Shown here in pieces: positions 14,610-21,737 of a stretch of DNA of 21,768 nt. Source of the stretch: an uncultured Erysipelotrichaceae bacterium (GTDB lineage Bacteria; Bacillota_I; Bacilli_A; Erysipelotrichales; Erysipelotrichaceae); NCBI GenBank assembly GCA_905201565.1, contig CAJKOS010000014.1, positions 1 to 21,768 of the forward strand, given 5' to 3'. The notes beneath the pieces are model-generated. The model had not been told where the DNA came from. It made no database searches and saw nothing but the letters and a program-made list of their open reading frames with translations. How positions within the stretch are numbered: position 1 is the stretch's first letter; each line of letters starts with the position of its first letter. Made by a program: the position numbers and the translations under genes.

Positions 14610-16033
14610 CTGTTTTCTCCTTTCAATATTTCAGAAGTCTTTCCATCAAGAGTTACTTCTTCAAGAGGAATACCAAGTTCTCTTGCAAGAATCTTTGCGA
14701 CAAGTGGTTCACAAAAACCACCCTGGCATCTGCCCATACCAGGTCTCACCCGTTTCTTGACACCTTTGATACTTCTTGCCCCACATGTGCTGTGAATACA
14801 ATCCACAATTTCTCCTTCCGATATCGTTTCACACCGGCAGATGATCTTTCCATATAATGGATTTCTTTCAATAGCAGCATTTCTTTCTTCCAAAGACAAT
14901 TCGCTCATCACTAATGGTCTTTTGCGAACAAGAGTAAATGATTCCTTCTTCCTGCAAGAGAGTTCCTTTAACACAAAGTGTTCCATGACATATGCCGCAA
15001 TTGCCGGAGCACTGGCAAGACCTGGTGATTCAATGCAGGCAACATCGATGAAATGCTTTGCGTCTTCATATTCCTGTATAACAAAGTCATGCATGGTAGA
15101 AGATGGACGTAGTCCTGCAAAGTTGCGGATAACCTTATGAAATGGCACATTCTTCATGGTTTTGCCTATGCCCTGCTTTACTTCAGATAGTCCCATTGTC
15201 GTATGATCCACATCATCGATATCATTACAATATGCACTGTTTGGTCCGATCAGAACATTGCCATAGACCGTTGGTACAGCAAGGATGCCCTTTCCTTTCA
15301 CACCCGGTACAGGGAAGACGATGGAATGGACAAAATCCGTATTCTGATCCAGCACATAGTATTCCCCTTTTCTTGGGGTGATGTCATATGGTACAAGTTC
15401 TGAAACCATGGAAGCAATTTCCCTGGCATGTGTACCAGCACAGCTGATCACCATCTTTGTTTCAAAAGTACAACTGTCTGTCTTTACAACATAACCACTA
15501 TCCTTATTCTCAATATCCAGCACAGTTGTATCAAGATGTAATTCCACACCGTTCTCCACCGCATTTTCCATTGCGGCAATTGCCACATCCCATGGATAGA
15601 TGACAGCTGTTTCAGGAAAGTAGAGCACACCCGTAACATCTTCATTCAGATTCTTTTCCCTGCTTCGCGCTTCATCACCATCCATCTCTTCAACTGTTAT
15701 ACCGCGGCGTATTGCACGATCCTTCAACACAGCAAGATGTTGTTCTTCCTCTTTGCCACATGCCGCAACATAAGAGCCAACAACCTTGTACAAACAGCCA
15801 AGATCTTCACATAACTGCTTATACATCCTTGCGCCTTTGACATTCAACTCTGCCTTCAATGTACCATCTTCCGGATCATAGCCGGTATGGACAATAGCAG
15901 AGTTTGCCATCGTAGCACCATCCGCAATGTCCGAACACCTTTCTACTACCGCAACCTTAAGGTCATAACAGGATAACTCCCGGGCAATCAATGTGCCGGT
16001 TATTCCTGCCCCAATGACAATGACATCAAACAT
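14606..16033 (-). CDS. GlpA-like glycerol-3-phosphate dehydrogenase (FAD, C-terminal [2Fe-2S] domain)
   Basis: This 475-residue flavoprotein is related to anaerobic G3P dehydrogenase subunit A. The FAD-binding GAGITG is at 8-13, followed by the DAO-type fold with RKGEYYVLDQ and the late FAD contact FAGLRPSS. The C-terminal domain is BFD-like, with Cys399 and Cys401 (CRCE) and Cys436 and Cys441 (GMGRCQGGFC) as ligands for a [2Fe-2S] cluster. It would oxidise glycerol-3-phosphate to dihydroxyacetone phosphate and pass electrons to the two downstream partners. I chose the ATG at 16033 with AGAGG upstream; the longer frame to 16117 overlaps the promoter. It heads the three-gene operon and overlaps the next gene by ATGA. 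A related 2-hydroxy-acid substrate cannot be excluded. No glycerol kinase or facilitator is in view. Confidence 0.88.
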   Translation of the reverse strand: MFDVIVIGAGITGTLIARELSCYDLKVAVVERCSDIADGATMANSAIVHTGYDPEDGTLKAELNVKGARMYKQLCEDLGCLYKVVGSYVAACGKEEEQHLAVLKDRAIRRGITVEEMDGDEARSREKNLNEDVTGVLYFPETAVIYPWDVAIAAMENAVENGVELHLDTTVLDIENKDSGYVVKTDSCTFETKMVISCAGTHAREIASMVSELVPYDITPRKGEYYVLDQNTDFVHSIVFPVPGVKGKGILAVPTVYGNVLIGPNSAYCNDIDDVDHTTMGLSEVKQGIGKTMKNVPFHKVIRNFAGLRPSSTMHDFVIQEYEDAKHFIDVACIESPGLASAPAIAAYVMEHFVLKELSCRKKESFTLVRKRPLVMSELSLEERNAAIERNPLYGKIICRCETISEGEIVDCIHSTCGARSIKGVKKRVRPGMGRCQGGFCEPLVAKILARELGIPLEEVTLDGKTSEILKGENR

Positions 16034-16097
16034 GATTAACCTCTTTCTATTTTCAAATAAATAACAAAATGAAATGAACAATAAACTCTCTACCTGT

Positions 16098-16103
16098 ATT
16101 ATA
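16098..16103 (-). promoter_or_regulatory. -10 box for the G3P dehydrogenase operon
   Basis: The minus strand reads TATAAT (16103-16098), about 65 bases upstream of the ATG at 16033. No good -35 is seen at the usual distance, so an activator or a weak promoter is possible. I see no convincing catabolite-repression (cre) site. Confidence 0.4.
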
Positions 16104-16171
16104 CGGTAATTTTCCAAAACATACAGTGGGAAACATTATCGAAAAATTCTCACAAAAGTGAAATTTGTACT

Positions 16172-16199
16172 TTGCATTCTGTAAAGGATGTGCTAATAT
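16172..16199 (+). promoter_or_regulatory. Promoter of the tRNA-Ser gene
   Basis: TTGCAT (16172-16177), 16 bases, then TAATAT (16194-16199), preceded by TG as in an extended -10. Transcription would start near 16206, about 17 bases before the mature tRNA. Confidence 0.6.
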
Positions 16200-16222
16200 A
16201 AACAAGCGCTGAGTAAAGCAAT

Positions 16223-16313
16223 GCAGGAATACCCAAGTGGTTGAAGGGGCAGGCTTGGAAAGCTTGTAGATCGGTAACACGGTGCCAGGGTTCAAATCCC
16301 TGTTCCTGCGCCA
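16223..16313 (+). tRNA. tRNA-Ser, anticodon GGA
   Basis: The 7-bp acceptor stem is GCAGGAA (16223-16229) with TTCCTGC (16303-16309), then discriminator G and an encoded CCA (16311-16313). The T-arm is AGGG-TTCAAAT-CCCT. The anticodon stem CAGGC/GCTTG encloses the loop TTGGAAA with anticodon GGA (16257-16259), which reads UCC and UCU. The long variable arm between 16267 and 16286 is the class II feature expected of serine tRNA. It has its own promoter and terminator and stands alone. Confidence 0.96.
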
Positions 16314-16318
16314 TACAC

Positions 16319-16350
16319 AAAGTCCATGAAAATGGACTTTTTCTTTTTCA
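16319..16350 (+). terminator. Terminator of the tRNA-Ser gene
   Basis: AAAGTCCAT (16319-16327) and ATGGACTTT (16332-16340) form a perfect 9-bp stem with a GAAA tetraloop, followed by TTCTTTTTC. Confidence 0.92.
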
Positions 16351-16371
16351 TAACTATCCATTCTTCAACAG

Positions 16372-16393
16372 AAAAAGCACCACGAAGGTGCTT
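16372..16393 (-). terminator. Terminator of the 72-aa gene
   Basis: On the minus strand AAGCACC (16393-16387), loop TTCGT, GGTGCTT (16381-16375), then TTTC. It faces the tRNA terminator, so the two convergent units end back to back. Confidence 0.8.
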
Positions 16394-16425
16394 GCATTAC
16401 AATTCATAGATGCGGTGATATTTCA

Positions 16426-16644
16426 TCACCCAAATGTATCTTGCCAATTATCAGAAAGACCATGGTTTTTTTCGGTCTCTCTGAAAATGCGCTTAGCTTC
16501 CTCATAGGCTTTTTTGATTTCTTCCGGTGCATCAGGATCAAGTGTAAAGTCAAGTATTTTTGTATGATCATCATTCCATACGGCAACATAATATTTTTCA
16601 CACTTATCCATAAGTTCATCATACTTTTTTGGATATTCAATCAT
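16426..16644 (-). CDS. Unknown 72-residue acidic protein
   Basis: I do not recognise the family. The product is highly charged and soluble, reading MIEYPKKYDELMDKCEKYYV at the start, then a short beta-like AVWNDDHTKILDF, then a helix-rich APEEIKKAYEEAKRIFRETE. Two start codons are adjacent (16647 and 16644); the second lies five bases from AGGGG and is preferred. A terminator follows its stop and another (16741-16771) precedes it, so it should be its own unit, although no clear promoter is visible in the 97 bases between. The other long frame on this strand (16404-16640) has no ribosome site and an irregular composition. Confidence 0.6.
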   Translation of the reverse strand: MIEYPKKYDELMDKCEKYYVAVWNDDHTKILDFTLDPDAPEEIKKAYEEAKRIFRETEKNHGLSDNWQDTFG

Positions 16645-16740
16645 CATACCCCTGACACCCTTTTTGTTAAGCTTTCTCCATATTCCACATCTGGCAATAC
16701 AATACTATCACCATTCCTGTTTCCAGCAAATAACAAGTAT

Positions 16741-16771
16741 TTAAAAAGCTTCCAGAGTAAACTGAAAGCTT
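16741..16771 (-). terminator. Terminator of the GntR-DUF5808 operon
   Basis: On the minus strand AAGCTTTCAG (16771-16762) pairs at all ten positions, with one G-T pair, to CTGGAAGCTT (16755-16746) across a six-base loop, followed by a TTTAAAT run. It lies 17 bases after the DUF5808 stop. Confidence 0.82.
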
Positions 16772-16787
16772 CAACAAACTGAATCCT

Positions 16788-18128
16788 TTATCTGTTCTGC
16801 AGTTTGTGATACAGCGTATCGATACCTTCCCCTTCATGTGTACCAAAGAGATAGTACTCCCCTGCATTTGTCTCAATGAGAAGATATGGACTGACTGTTG
16901 GATCAAGGATGACTTTCATCCTTTCATACGCATCTGAACCAAATGTACCTTTGCTGAGGTTTTCCATACCGGTACCGATTTTTCTGTGGAAGCCTTCTGG
17001 CAGTTCATCGAGAATGGTCACTTCACGGATATCCTGTGTTGGGATTGTATAATCGCTAGTACCTGCTTTTGCAGTGAATGTGTCATCTTCTATGGAAAGC
17101 ACAATTTCCTGTTTGCCCATCTGTTCAAGGAAAATACCTGTAAAAGGTAATCCTGCAAGAAGTAAAACCGTTAAGGCAACAATGATCTTTCCAGCGGGAT
17201 GGGCAATGTTAAAACTTGAATTTGTACCGATGCGGGCATTGATGAGCAGACGGGAATCATCCGGGTTGTAGTATAGAATTCCCCCAATCCACTTGTCATC
17301 ATCATCGACATACCATGTATGACCACTGTCTTTTGTGAGTTGTTCCTGCTGTTTGCGCATCCCAAATTCAACCTTGAATACAACTGCACAAAGGATGATG
17401 GTAATGATGACAAAGAGTGCCATACCGGCATAGAAGTGCATCATGGATATCCACATGGCAATAGAATACAAAGCACAGGAATATCCCGTCACTAACCAGA
17501 GCCTGCCCCAGTTCTGTCTTCTGATACTTGTCAAAGCATTGGTGAGGTCCACATTTTCATCTACCATTTCTGTTTTATAGCGGTATAGGTAACGATAACC
17601 AGCCCAGGAAGCAGCAGTCATGATGGTCATCATAATTGTAGGTGCAGCAAGGCTTTCATCAAAGAATAATGGAATGATGGAAATCAGAATAGCCGGCACA
17701 AACAGCCATGGGGAAAGAATCTTCTGCTGGGGAAGCTGTGAGATGTTGACTTTCGCAACCCTTGGCATACCACTATGCCATCCTCTTTCCTGTTTTATCT
17801 TCTTCAATCTGCCATTGCACATGACATAGGGAATTTCCGGCACTACGCATACCAGATCAATCCAGATGAGCCAGATCGTAAAATAGGCTGTAAAGTCTTC
17901 CACAACCAACACGCTGAGTGAAAGAAGCGCAAGCAGTATGTATACAAGCCTTTCTTCTTTCTTAAACCGTGCAAGACACTGCCTGACATCTTCATCCTCA
18001 CGTGCTTCATATGGCAGTGTAACACCGATGACAATGTTCTTCTTGAACTTTGTCTCATTAACGTTCATGTAATACATCAATGGTATCAGCCAGATTAGAC
18101 TGCCTGTCAATATCAGTTTTGTGATCAT
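16788..18128 (-). CDS. DUF5808 membrane protein partnered with a GntR regulator
   Basis: This 446-residue integral membrane protein has hydrophobic helices near residues 3-20, 62-76, 81-100, 139-156, 161-181, 210-228, 233-252 and 314-333. Between the last two sits the DUF5808 element, WIGGILYYNPDD (280-291) followed by RIGTNSSFNIAHP (299-311), a soluble loop seen in many Bacillota membrane proteins next to YtrA-type regulators. After the last helix a soluble C-terminal domain (about 340-446) looks like a bacterial PH-like fold, with strands such as PYLLIETNAGEYYLFG. The function is unknown. The ATG overlaps the GntR stop (ATGA), so regulator and membrane protein are made together, and a terminator follows. 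The partner arrangement suggests a response to envelope stress or an antibiotic, by analogy with the ytr locus (inference). Confidence 0.8.
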   Translation of the reverse strand: MITKLILTGSLIWLIPLMYYMNVNETKFKKNIVIGVTLPYEAREDEDVRQCLARFKKEERLVYILLALLSLSVLVVEDFTAYFTIWLIWIDLVCVVPEIPYVMCNGRLKKIKQERGWHSGMPRVAKVNISQLPQQKILSPWLFVPAILISIIPLFFDESLAAPTIMMTIMTAASWAGYRYLYRYKTEMVDENVDLTNALTSIRRQNWGRLWLVTGYSCALYSIAMWISMMHFYAGMALFVIITIILCAVVFKVEFGMRKQQEQLTKDSGHTWYVDDDDKWIGGILYYNPDDSRLLINARIGTNSSFNIAHPAGKIIVALTVLLLAGLPFTGIFLEQMGKQEIVLSIEDDTFTAKAGTSDYTIPTQDIREVTILDELPEGFHRKIGTGMENLSKGTFGSDAYERMKVILDPTVSPYLLIETNAGEYYLFGTHEGEGIDTLYHKLQNR

Positions 18129-18490
18129 AAATCCTCCCTATAGACCTTTGCACAAAGCGCCTGTACTTCTTCAAGAGACTGCCCTGCTGCTTTCAACTCA
18201 TTCACCAGCACACCTAATGCCTGGATGGTCTTTTCAGAAACAACCGTCTTTTCCTGTTTTGCGACAACCGTACCATTTCTTCTGTCCGTGAGAATATACC
18301 CTTCCTGTTTGAGTGCGGTATATGCTTTGGACACCGTCAACATATTCACCCCACTCTCCTCAGCAAGGGCACGGATAGAACGCAGCCTGTCCCCTTCTTT
18401 CAGCTTTCCTGATGCAATACCCTTAACGATCTCATTGCGTATCTGGGTATAGATTGGAATATCACTGCCAAAATCCAATGTCAGAAACAT
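18125..18490 (-). CDS. GntR-family transcriptional regulator, YtrA/YhcF subfamily
   Basis: This is a 121-residue regulator made of a winged helix-turn-helix (about 10-77) and a short C-terminal helical dimerisation tail, the compact YtrA build without a ligand-binding domain. The typical entry PIYTQIRNEIVKGIASGKL is present. The helix-turn-helix region covers LRSIRALAEESGVNMLTVSKAYTALKQEGYI (wing after 65). The ATG at 18490 has AAGGAGG eight bases upstream; an in-frame start at 18526 would lie in the promoter. YtrA-type proteins usually repress their own operon. Here the promoter is covered by an inverted repeat, which fits autorepression. The next gene is coupled by ATGA and the acyltransferase gene is divergent, 90 bases away. 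Confidence 0.92.
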   Translation of the reverse strand: MFLTLDFGSDIPIYTQIRNEIVKGIASGKLKEGDRLRSIRALAEESGVNMLTVSKAYTALKQEGYILTDRRNGTVVAKQEKTVVSEKTIQALGVLVNELKAAGQSLEEVQALCAKVYREDL

Positions 18491-18505
18491 AGCTTTGTCC
18501 TCCTT

Positions 18506-18542
18506 GTTATATACATTATAATACACATATAACTATTGTCAA
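18506..18542 (-). promoter_or_regulatory. Consensus promoter with overlapping inverted-repeat operator for the gntR unit
   Basis: On the minus strand a perfect TTGACA (18542-18537) is followed after 16 bases by a perfect TATAAT (18520-18515). A perfect 7-bp inverted repeat, GTTATAT (18506-18512) and ATATAAC (18527-18533) with 14 bases between, straddles the -10 box. It is a natural autorepressor site for the GntR protein. The ribosome site follows at once. Confidence 0.75.
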
Positions 18543-18564
18543 TCTGTCTCAACAGCCATTTTCA

Positions 18565-18573
18565 TGCTAAAGT
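18565..18573 (+). promoter_or_regulatory. Extended -10 of the acyltransferase gene (possible leaderless start)
   Basis: TGCTAAAGT (TG, one base, TAAAGT) ends exactly seven bases before the ATG at 18581, the same spacing as at the rhomboid gene. The only AAGG directly touches the ATG and could not serve as a normal Shine-Dalgarno. Confidence 0.42.
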
Positions 18574-18580
18574 AGTAAGG

Positions 18581-19873
18581 ATGAAAAACAGAAGACAAAA
18601 ACGTACATGGTACAAACTCGATAATGCAGCAATCATGATTCCTGCCACCACCCGTGGCGCTTCCACAAGGGTGTTCCGCATTGTATGTGAACTTCATGAA
18701 ACTGTGGACCCGGAAGTTTTACAGGAAGCACTGGACAGAACGATATGGAAGTTTCCACACTTCAATGTTGTCCTGCGCAAGGGATTATTCTGGTATTACC
18801 TTGACAGCACAAACCTCATGGCAAAGGTCAGCGAAGATAACCTTCCCCCATGTGCCCCACTCTATATACCAGGCAGAAGAACATTGCTGTACAGGGTGGT
18901 GTACTTCAACCGCCGCATATCCCTGGAAATGTATCATGTGCTCGCAGATGGAACAGGTGCCTTTGTCTTCTTCCGCAGAATGCTTGTCCATTATCTTGAA
19001 ATGAAGTATGGCATCAGCGCGAGCGAAACCATTGAGAAAAGCTCTGCCGAAGAAAAGACAGATGATGCCTTCCGCCACTTCTATCAGGATGCCCACTTTG
19101 GCAGACAATTAAAGTCATTAAGAAGCATGAAGGCATTCCGCATGAAAGGAGAACCAGATGAGAACTTTGAAAACCATCTGGTAGAAATACGCGTTTCGGC
19201 CAAAGCTTTTATCGATCTTGCCCATACATATCATGTCACAGCTGGAGAGCTGATGTGTGCGATGTATATCCAGGCCTTGTTGCGGGAAATGACCGTTCGT
19301 GACAGACAATCCCCCATTGTCATCAGTGTACCGGTTAATCTTCGTCAGTATTTTCCAAGTGAAACTACCCGAAACTTCTTCAGCACCATCCGCATTATGT
19401 ATCAGGCAACAGACTATGATGGAACACTTGCGTCCATATTACCTCATGTCCATGAAGGTTTTGGAGAAACCCTGCAGAAAGAAAGCATCCAGCAGTCTAT
19501 GAATGCCATGGCAGCACTGGAATATAACCCTGCCCTCAGGGTAGTACCACTCGTTTTAAAAGATGTCATCATCGGTTCCTTTGCAAGAGCTGCAGAAAAA
19601 GGCATCAGCGGTACAGTATCGAACCTTGGCCGCATTACCATGCCATCAGAATGTACACCATACATTGATCGCTTTGCGGCATATATGTCAAAACCGGATT
19701 CACAATTATGTATCTGTTCCTACCAGGATGAGATGATCTTTGGCTATTGTGATGGAAGAAGGGACCACAATGTCATCCTGCAATTTGTGCGCACCCTGAT
19801 CGATAATGGACTTGCGGTCGATATCACATCCAACGATTACGATAACAAGGAGGACAACCATGCAGTATTGTAA
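18581..19873 (+). CDS. Condensation-domain / alcohol acetyltransferase-like protein
   Basis: This is a 430-residue member of the CoA-dependent acyltransferase/condensation fold (AATase-like). It begins with a basic stretch and then YKLDNAAIMIP. The active-site motif HxxxDG is HVLADG (119-124), with catalytic His119, inside a typical LEMYHVLADGTGAFVFFRRML run. A second-half VPVNLRQYFPSETTRNF segment matches the family's fold-bridging strand region. Related enzymes join acyl groups to alcohols or amines; no carrier-protein or adenylation gene is nearby, so a stand-alone transferase acting on a small or surface acceptor is more likely than nonribosomal peptide synthesis. The next gene overlaps by 14 bases. 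The start is chosen at the first ATG; the upstream in-frame TTG at 18536 lies in the divergent promoter. Confidence 0.8.
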   Translation: MKNRRQKRTWYKLDNAAIMIPATTRGASTRVFRIVCELHETVDPEVLQEALDRTIWKFPHFNVVLRKGLFWYYLDSTNLMAKVSEDNLPPCAPLYIPGRRTLLYRVVYFNRRISLEMYHVLADGTGAFVFFRRMLVHYLEMKYGISASETIEKSSAEEKTDDAFRHFYQDAHFGRQLKSLRSMKAFRMKGEPDENFENHLVEIRVSAKAFIDLAHTYHVTAGELMCAMYIQALLREMTVRDRQSPIVISVPVNLRQYFPSETTRNFFSTIRIMYQATDYDGTLASILPHVHEGFGETLQKESIQQSMNAMAALEYNPALRVVPLVLKDVIIGSFARAAEKGISGTVSNLGRITMPSECTPYIDRFAAYMSKPDSQLCICSYQDEMIFGYCDGRRDHNVILQFVRTLIDNGLAVDITSNDYDNKEDNHAVL

Positions 19874-20513
19874 AAAATGCAATGTACATATCCGTGGAAA
19901 CAAGGCATGCTGTCCGCTTTGTTTTGGTGAACTGAGTGGTACTCCAGAAGACAGCGCATTCCCGGTTCTTGAAGAAAGAAAGGTCAGCCGGTTCAGCTTA
20001 TGGAAAAGTGCACTATTCCTTTTCATCACCTTTGAAATCATCATGTGCGCTTTGCTTTACCTCACTTCCTATACCTGGATACCATATGCCATGTTATTAG
20101 GCGTGTTTGCGATACTTGATGTTCTGCTCATCCTTTACTACCGTCGCAGCATTATCAAACTTGTGACCTATGAGTTTTATGTATGCATGGCACTAGCCCT
20201 TGGCATAGCAGCCTTTGCTGGACGTATCGGCATTGTGACAACATGGGTATTACCCTTTGGTTTTATATTACTCATACCCATCACCCTTCTCATCAACAAA
20301 CTCAACCACCTCTACCTCATCGATTACATGATCTATCTCATCTTCGATGTCCTGATGTCACTATTCCAGATACTCTTCATCTTCCTGCACCTCAATCCCT
20401 TCCCACTGCCTGCTGTCATCTCTGTCACCCTGATGGCAATCTTTGCTTCAGCCATCATCATCTTCCGCTTTGATGAGCTGCGCAATGCTGGCTCCAAATA
20501 CCTGCATATATGA
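19860..20513 (+). CDS. DUF6320 protein: zinc ribbon plus membrane domain
   Basis: The 217-residue product starts with a small zinc ribbon: Cys4 and Cys7 in YCKKCNVHI, then Cys18 and Cys21 in CCPLCFGEL. After a linker (about 22-58), six or so hydrophobic helices fill the rest, ending with FRFDELRNAGSKYLHI. This matches DUF6320 proteins, which lie beside AATase-like and alpha/beta-hydrolase genes in other Bacillota as I recall. Its function is not known. The ATG at 19860 has AAGGAGG, and the gene overlaps the end of the acyltransferase by 14 bases, so it is translationally coupled. A plausible job is to anchor or regulate the two enzymes at the membrane (inference). Confidence 0.82.
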   Translation: MQYCKKCNVHIRGNKACCPLCFGELSGTPEDSAFPVLEERKVSRFSLWKSALFLFITFEIIMCALLYLTSYTWIPYAMLLGVFAILDVLLILYYRRSIIKLVTYEFYVCMALALGIAAFAGRIGIVTTWVLPFGFILLIPITLLINKLNHLYLIDYMIYLIFDVLMSLFQILFIFLHLNPFPLPAVISVTLMAIFASAIIIFRFDELRNAGSKYLHI

Positions 20514-20528
20514 GAAAGGAAACTGCTT

Positions 20529-21737
20529 ATGGATAAACACAACCTATTTCCTATATCCAGAGAAGAACTGCTCGAAAAGTCAAAAGACTTCCTGGAAAGT
20601 GCTGCAGACAGACTGGATGAACGGTTTACAAAACGGGTTGAAGGCACAAAGTTTGAAGCTCCATTATTGGAAGGAGAACCGGAAGAATACAAGTGGTACA
20701 GAATTCATCTAGAAGAAGGATTGTCTGCCGATGGCAGTGAATACCACATCTATTTGCGCAAAGCCAGCAGTCAGAAACTCTGCATCTTTCTTTCCGGTGG
20801 CGGACTAGCCTGGAATGAATATACCGCTTCCCATCCAATCACAACCGGAGCGATGATCACCAACCGTCCCAATTTCTATTACAGCAACCTGCGTCCGGTG
20901 ACAGAACTGATGAACATTAATTCCGGCATCATGGAAAATACGAAGAGAAATCCATTCTATGACTATAACTTCATCGTCATCACCTATGCGACTGGTGACT
21001 TTCATATCGGCAATAACGACTACCATTACAAAGATGAACAAGGTGATGAAAAAGTACTCCACTTCCATGGCTATGCCAATTTTGAGGCAGCTATGCACAA
21101 AGCAAAGCAATGCTTTCCCCATGTTGAAAAACTGTTATTTGCCGGGGACTCCGCTGGTGGATTTGCCGTACCTGCTTTAGCAGAAGAAGTGGGAAATGTC
21201 TGGTATAAGGATTGTGAAGATATCACCCTGTTGAGTGATGCATCATTGCTTGTCTATGATAACTGGCCACATACCATCCGTGACCTGTGGCATGCAAAAC
21301 CTGAAATGTACGAACACCTCACAAGCAGTAACCTTCCCCTTGCCTGGTACAGCACACTCATGCAGAAATATCCTAATAGATTCCGCTACCTCTATTGTGG
21401 ATCTACCCATGACTATGTTCTTTCCACCTATTACAGTTCGATTACCGACCATGTCTATAAGACAGATGAAGAAGTACAGAACATCTTCTATGAACAATTG
21501 TCTGATATGATTTTCACCCTGCTTGAAATCCATCCATCGTTTACTGTCATGATCCATGATATCCATAACCCGTTGACCCATGGTGGTACCATTCATACCG
21601 CTGTAAGAAGAAACTGGTTCTATACACCGGTGAACAATACGACTATTGCAAAATGGTTATCGGAAGCTGTAGAAGGAAATGGATTGAATACAGGACTAGA
21701 ACTATTGCATCACAATCGAGTAGGAGGCGGTGACTAG
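20529..21737 (+). CDS. Pectinacetylesterase/Notum-like serine hydrolase, 3' end replaced by intron sequence
   Basis: This 402-residue reading frame has the pectinacetylesterase/Notum fold. The oxyanion motif is GGGLAWNE (90-97), the nucleophile elbow GDSAGG (206-211) with Ser208. Likely acid and base are Asp295 in GSTHDYVL and His351 in NPLTHGG. These enzymes remove acetyl or longer acyl groups from sugars or proteins. No signal peptide is seen, so the substrate may be intracellular or handled at the membrane with the DUF6320 partner. The last seven codons (NRVGGGD and stop, from 21714) are read from the antisense strand of a group II intron, so the native C-terminus is lost. All catalytic residues precede the junction. 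AAAGGA lies nine bases before the ATG, 15 bases after the DUF6320 stop. Confidence 0.82.
   Translation: MDKHNLFPISREELLEKSKDFLESAADRLDERFTKRVEGTKFEAPLLEGEPEEYKWYRIHLEEGLSADGSEYHIYLRKASSQKLCIFLSGGGLAWNEYTASHPITTGAMITNRPNFYYSNLRPVTELMNINSGIMENTKRNPFYDYNFIVITYATGDFHIGNNDYHYKDEQGDEKVLHFHGYANFEAAMHKAKQCFPHVEKLLFAGDSAGGFAVPALAEEVGNVWYKDCEDITLLSDASLLVYDNWPHTIRDLWHAKPEMYEHLTSSNLPLAWYSTLMQKYPNRFRYLYCGSTHDYVLSTYYSSITDHVYKTDEEVQNIFYEQLSDMIFTLLEIHPSFTVMIHDIHNPLTHGGTIHTAVRRNWFYTPVNNTTIAKWLSEAVEGNGLNTGLELLHHNRVGGGD

Noticed and set aside
16034..16170. Catabolite-repression (cre) or antiterminator site upstream of the G3P dehydrogenase operon
   Set aside because: The A/T-rich stretches resemble parts of such sites, but no full match or stable leader structure was found.
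16223..16430. tRNA-Ser 3' end as an integration site for a mobile element
   Set aside because: No integrase gene and no second copy of the tRNA 3' end are seen within the window.
16404..16640. Alternative minus-strand frame over the 72-aa gene
   Set aside because: No ribosome site and an Ile/Met/Lys-rich irregular product; the other frame has AGGGG before its start and a normal composition.
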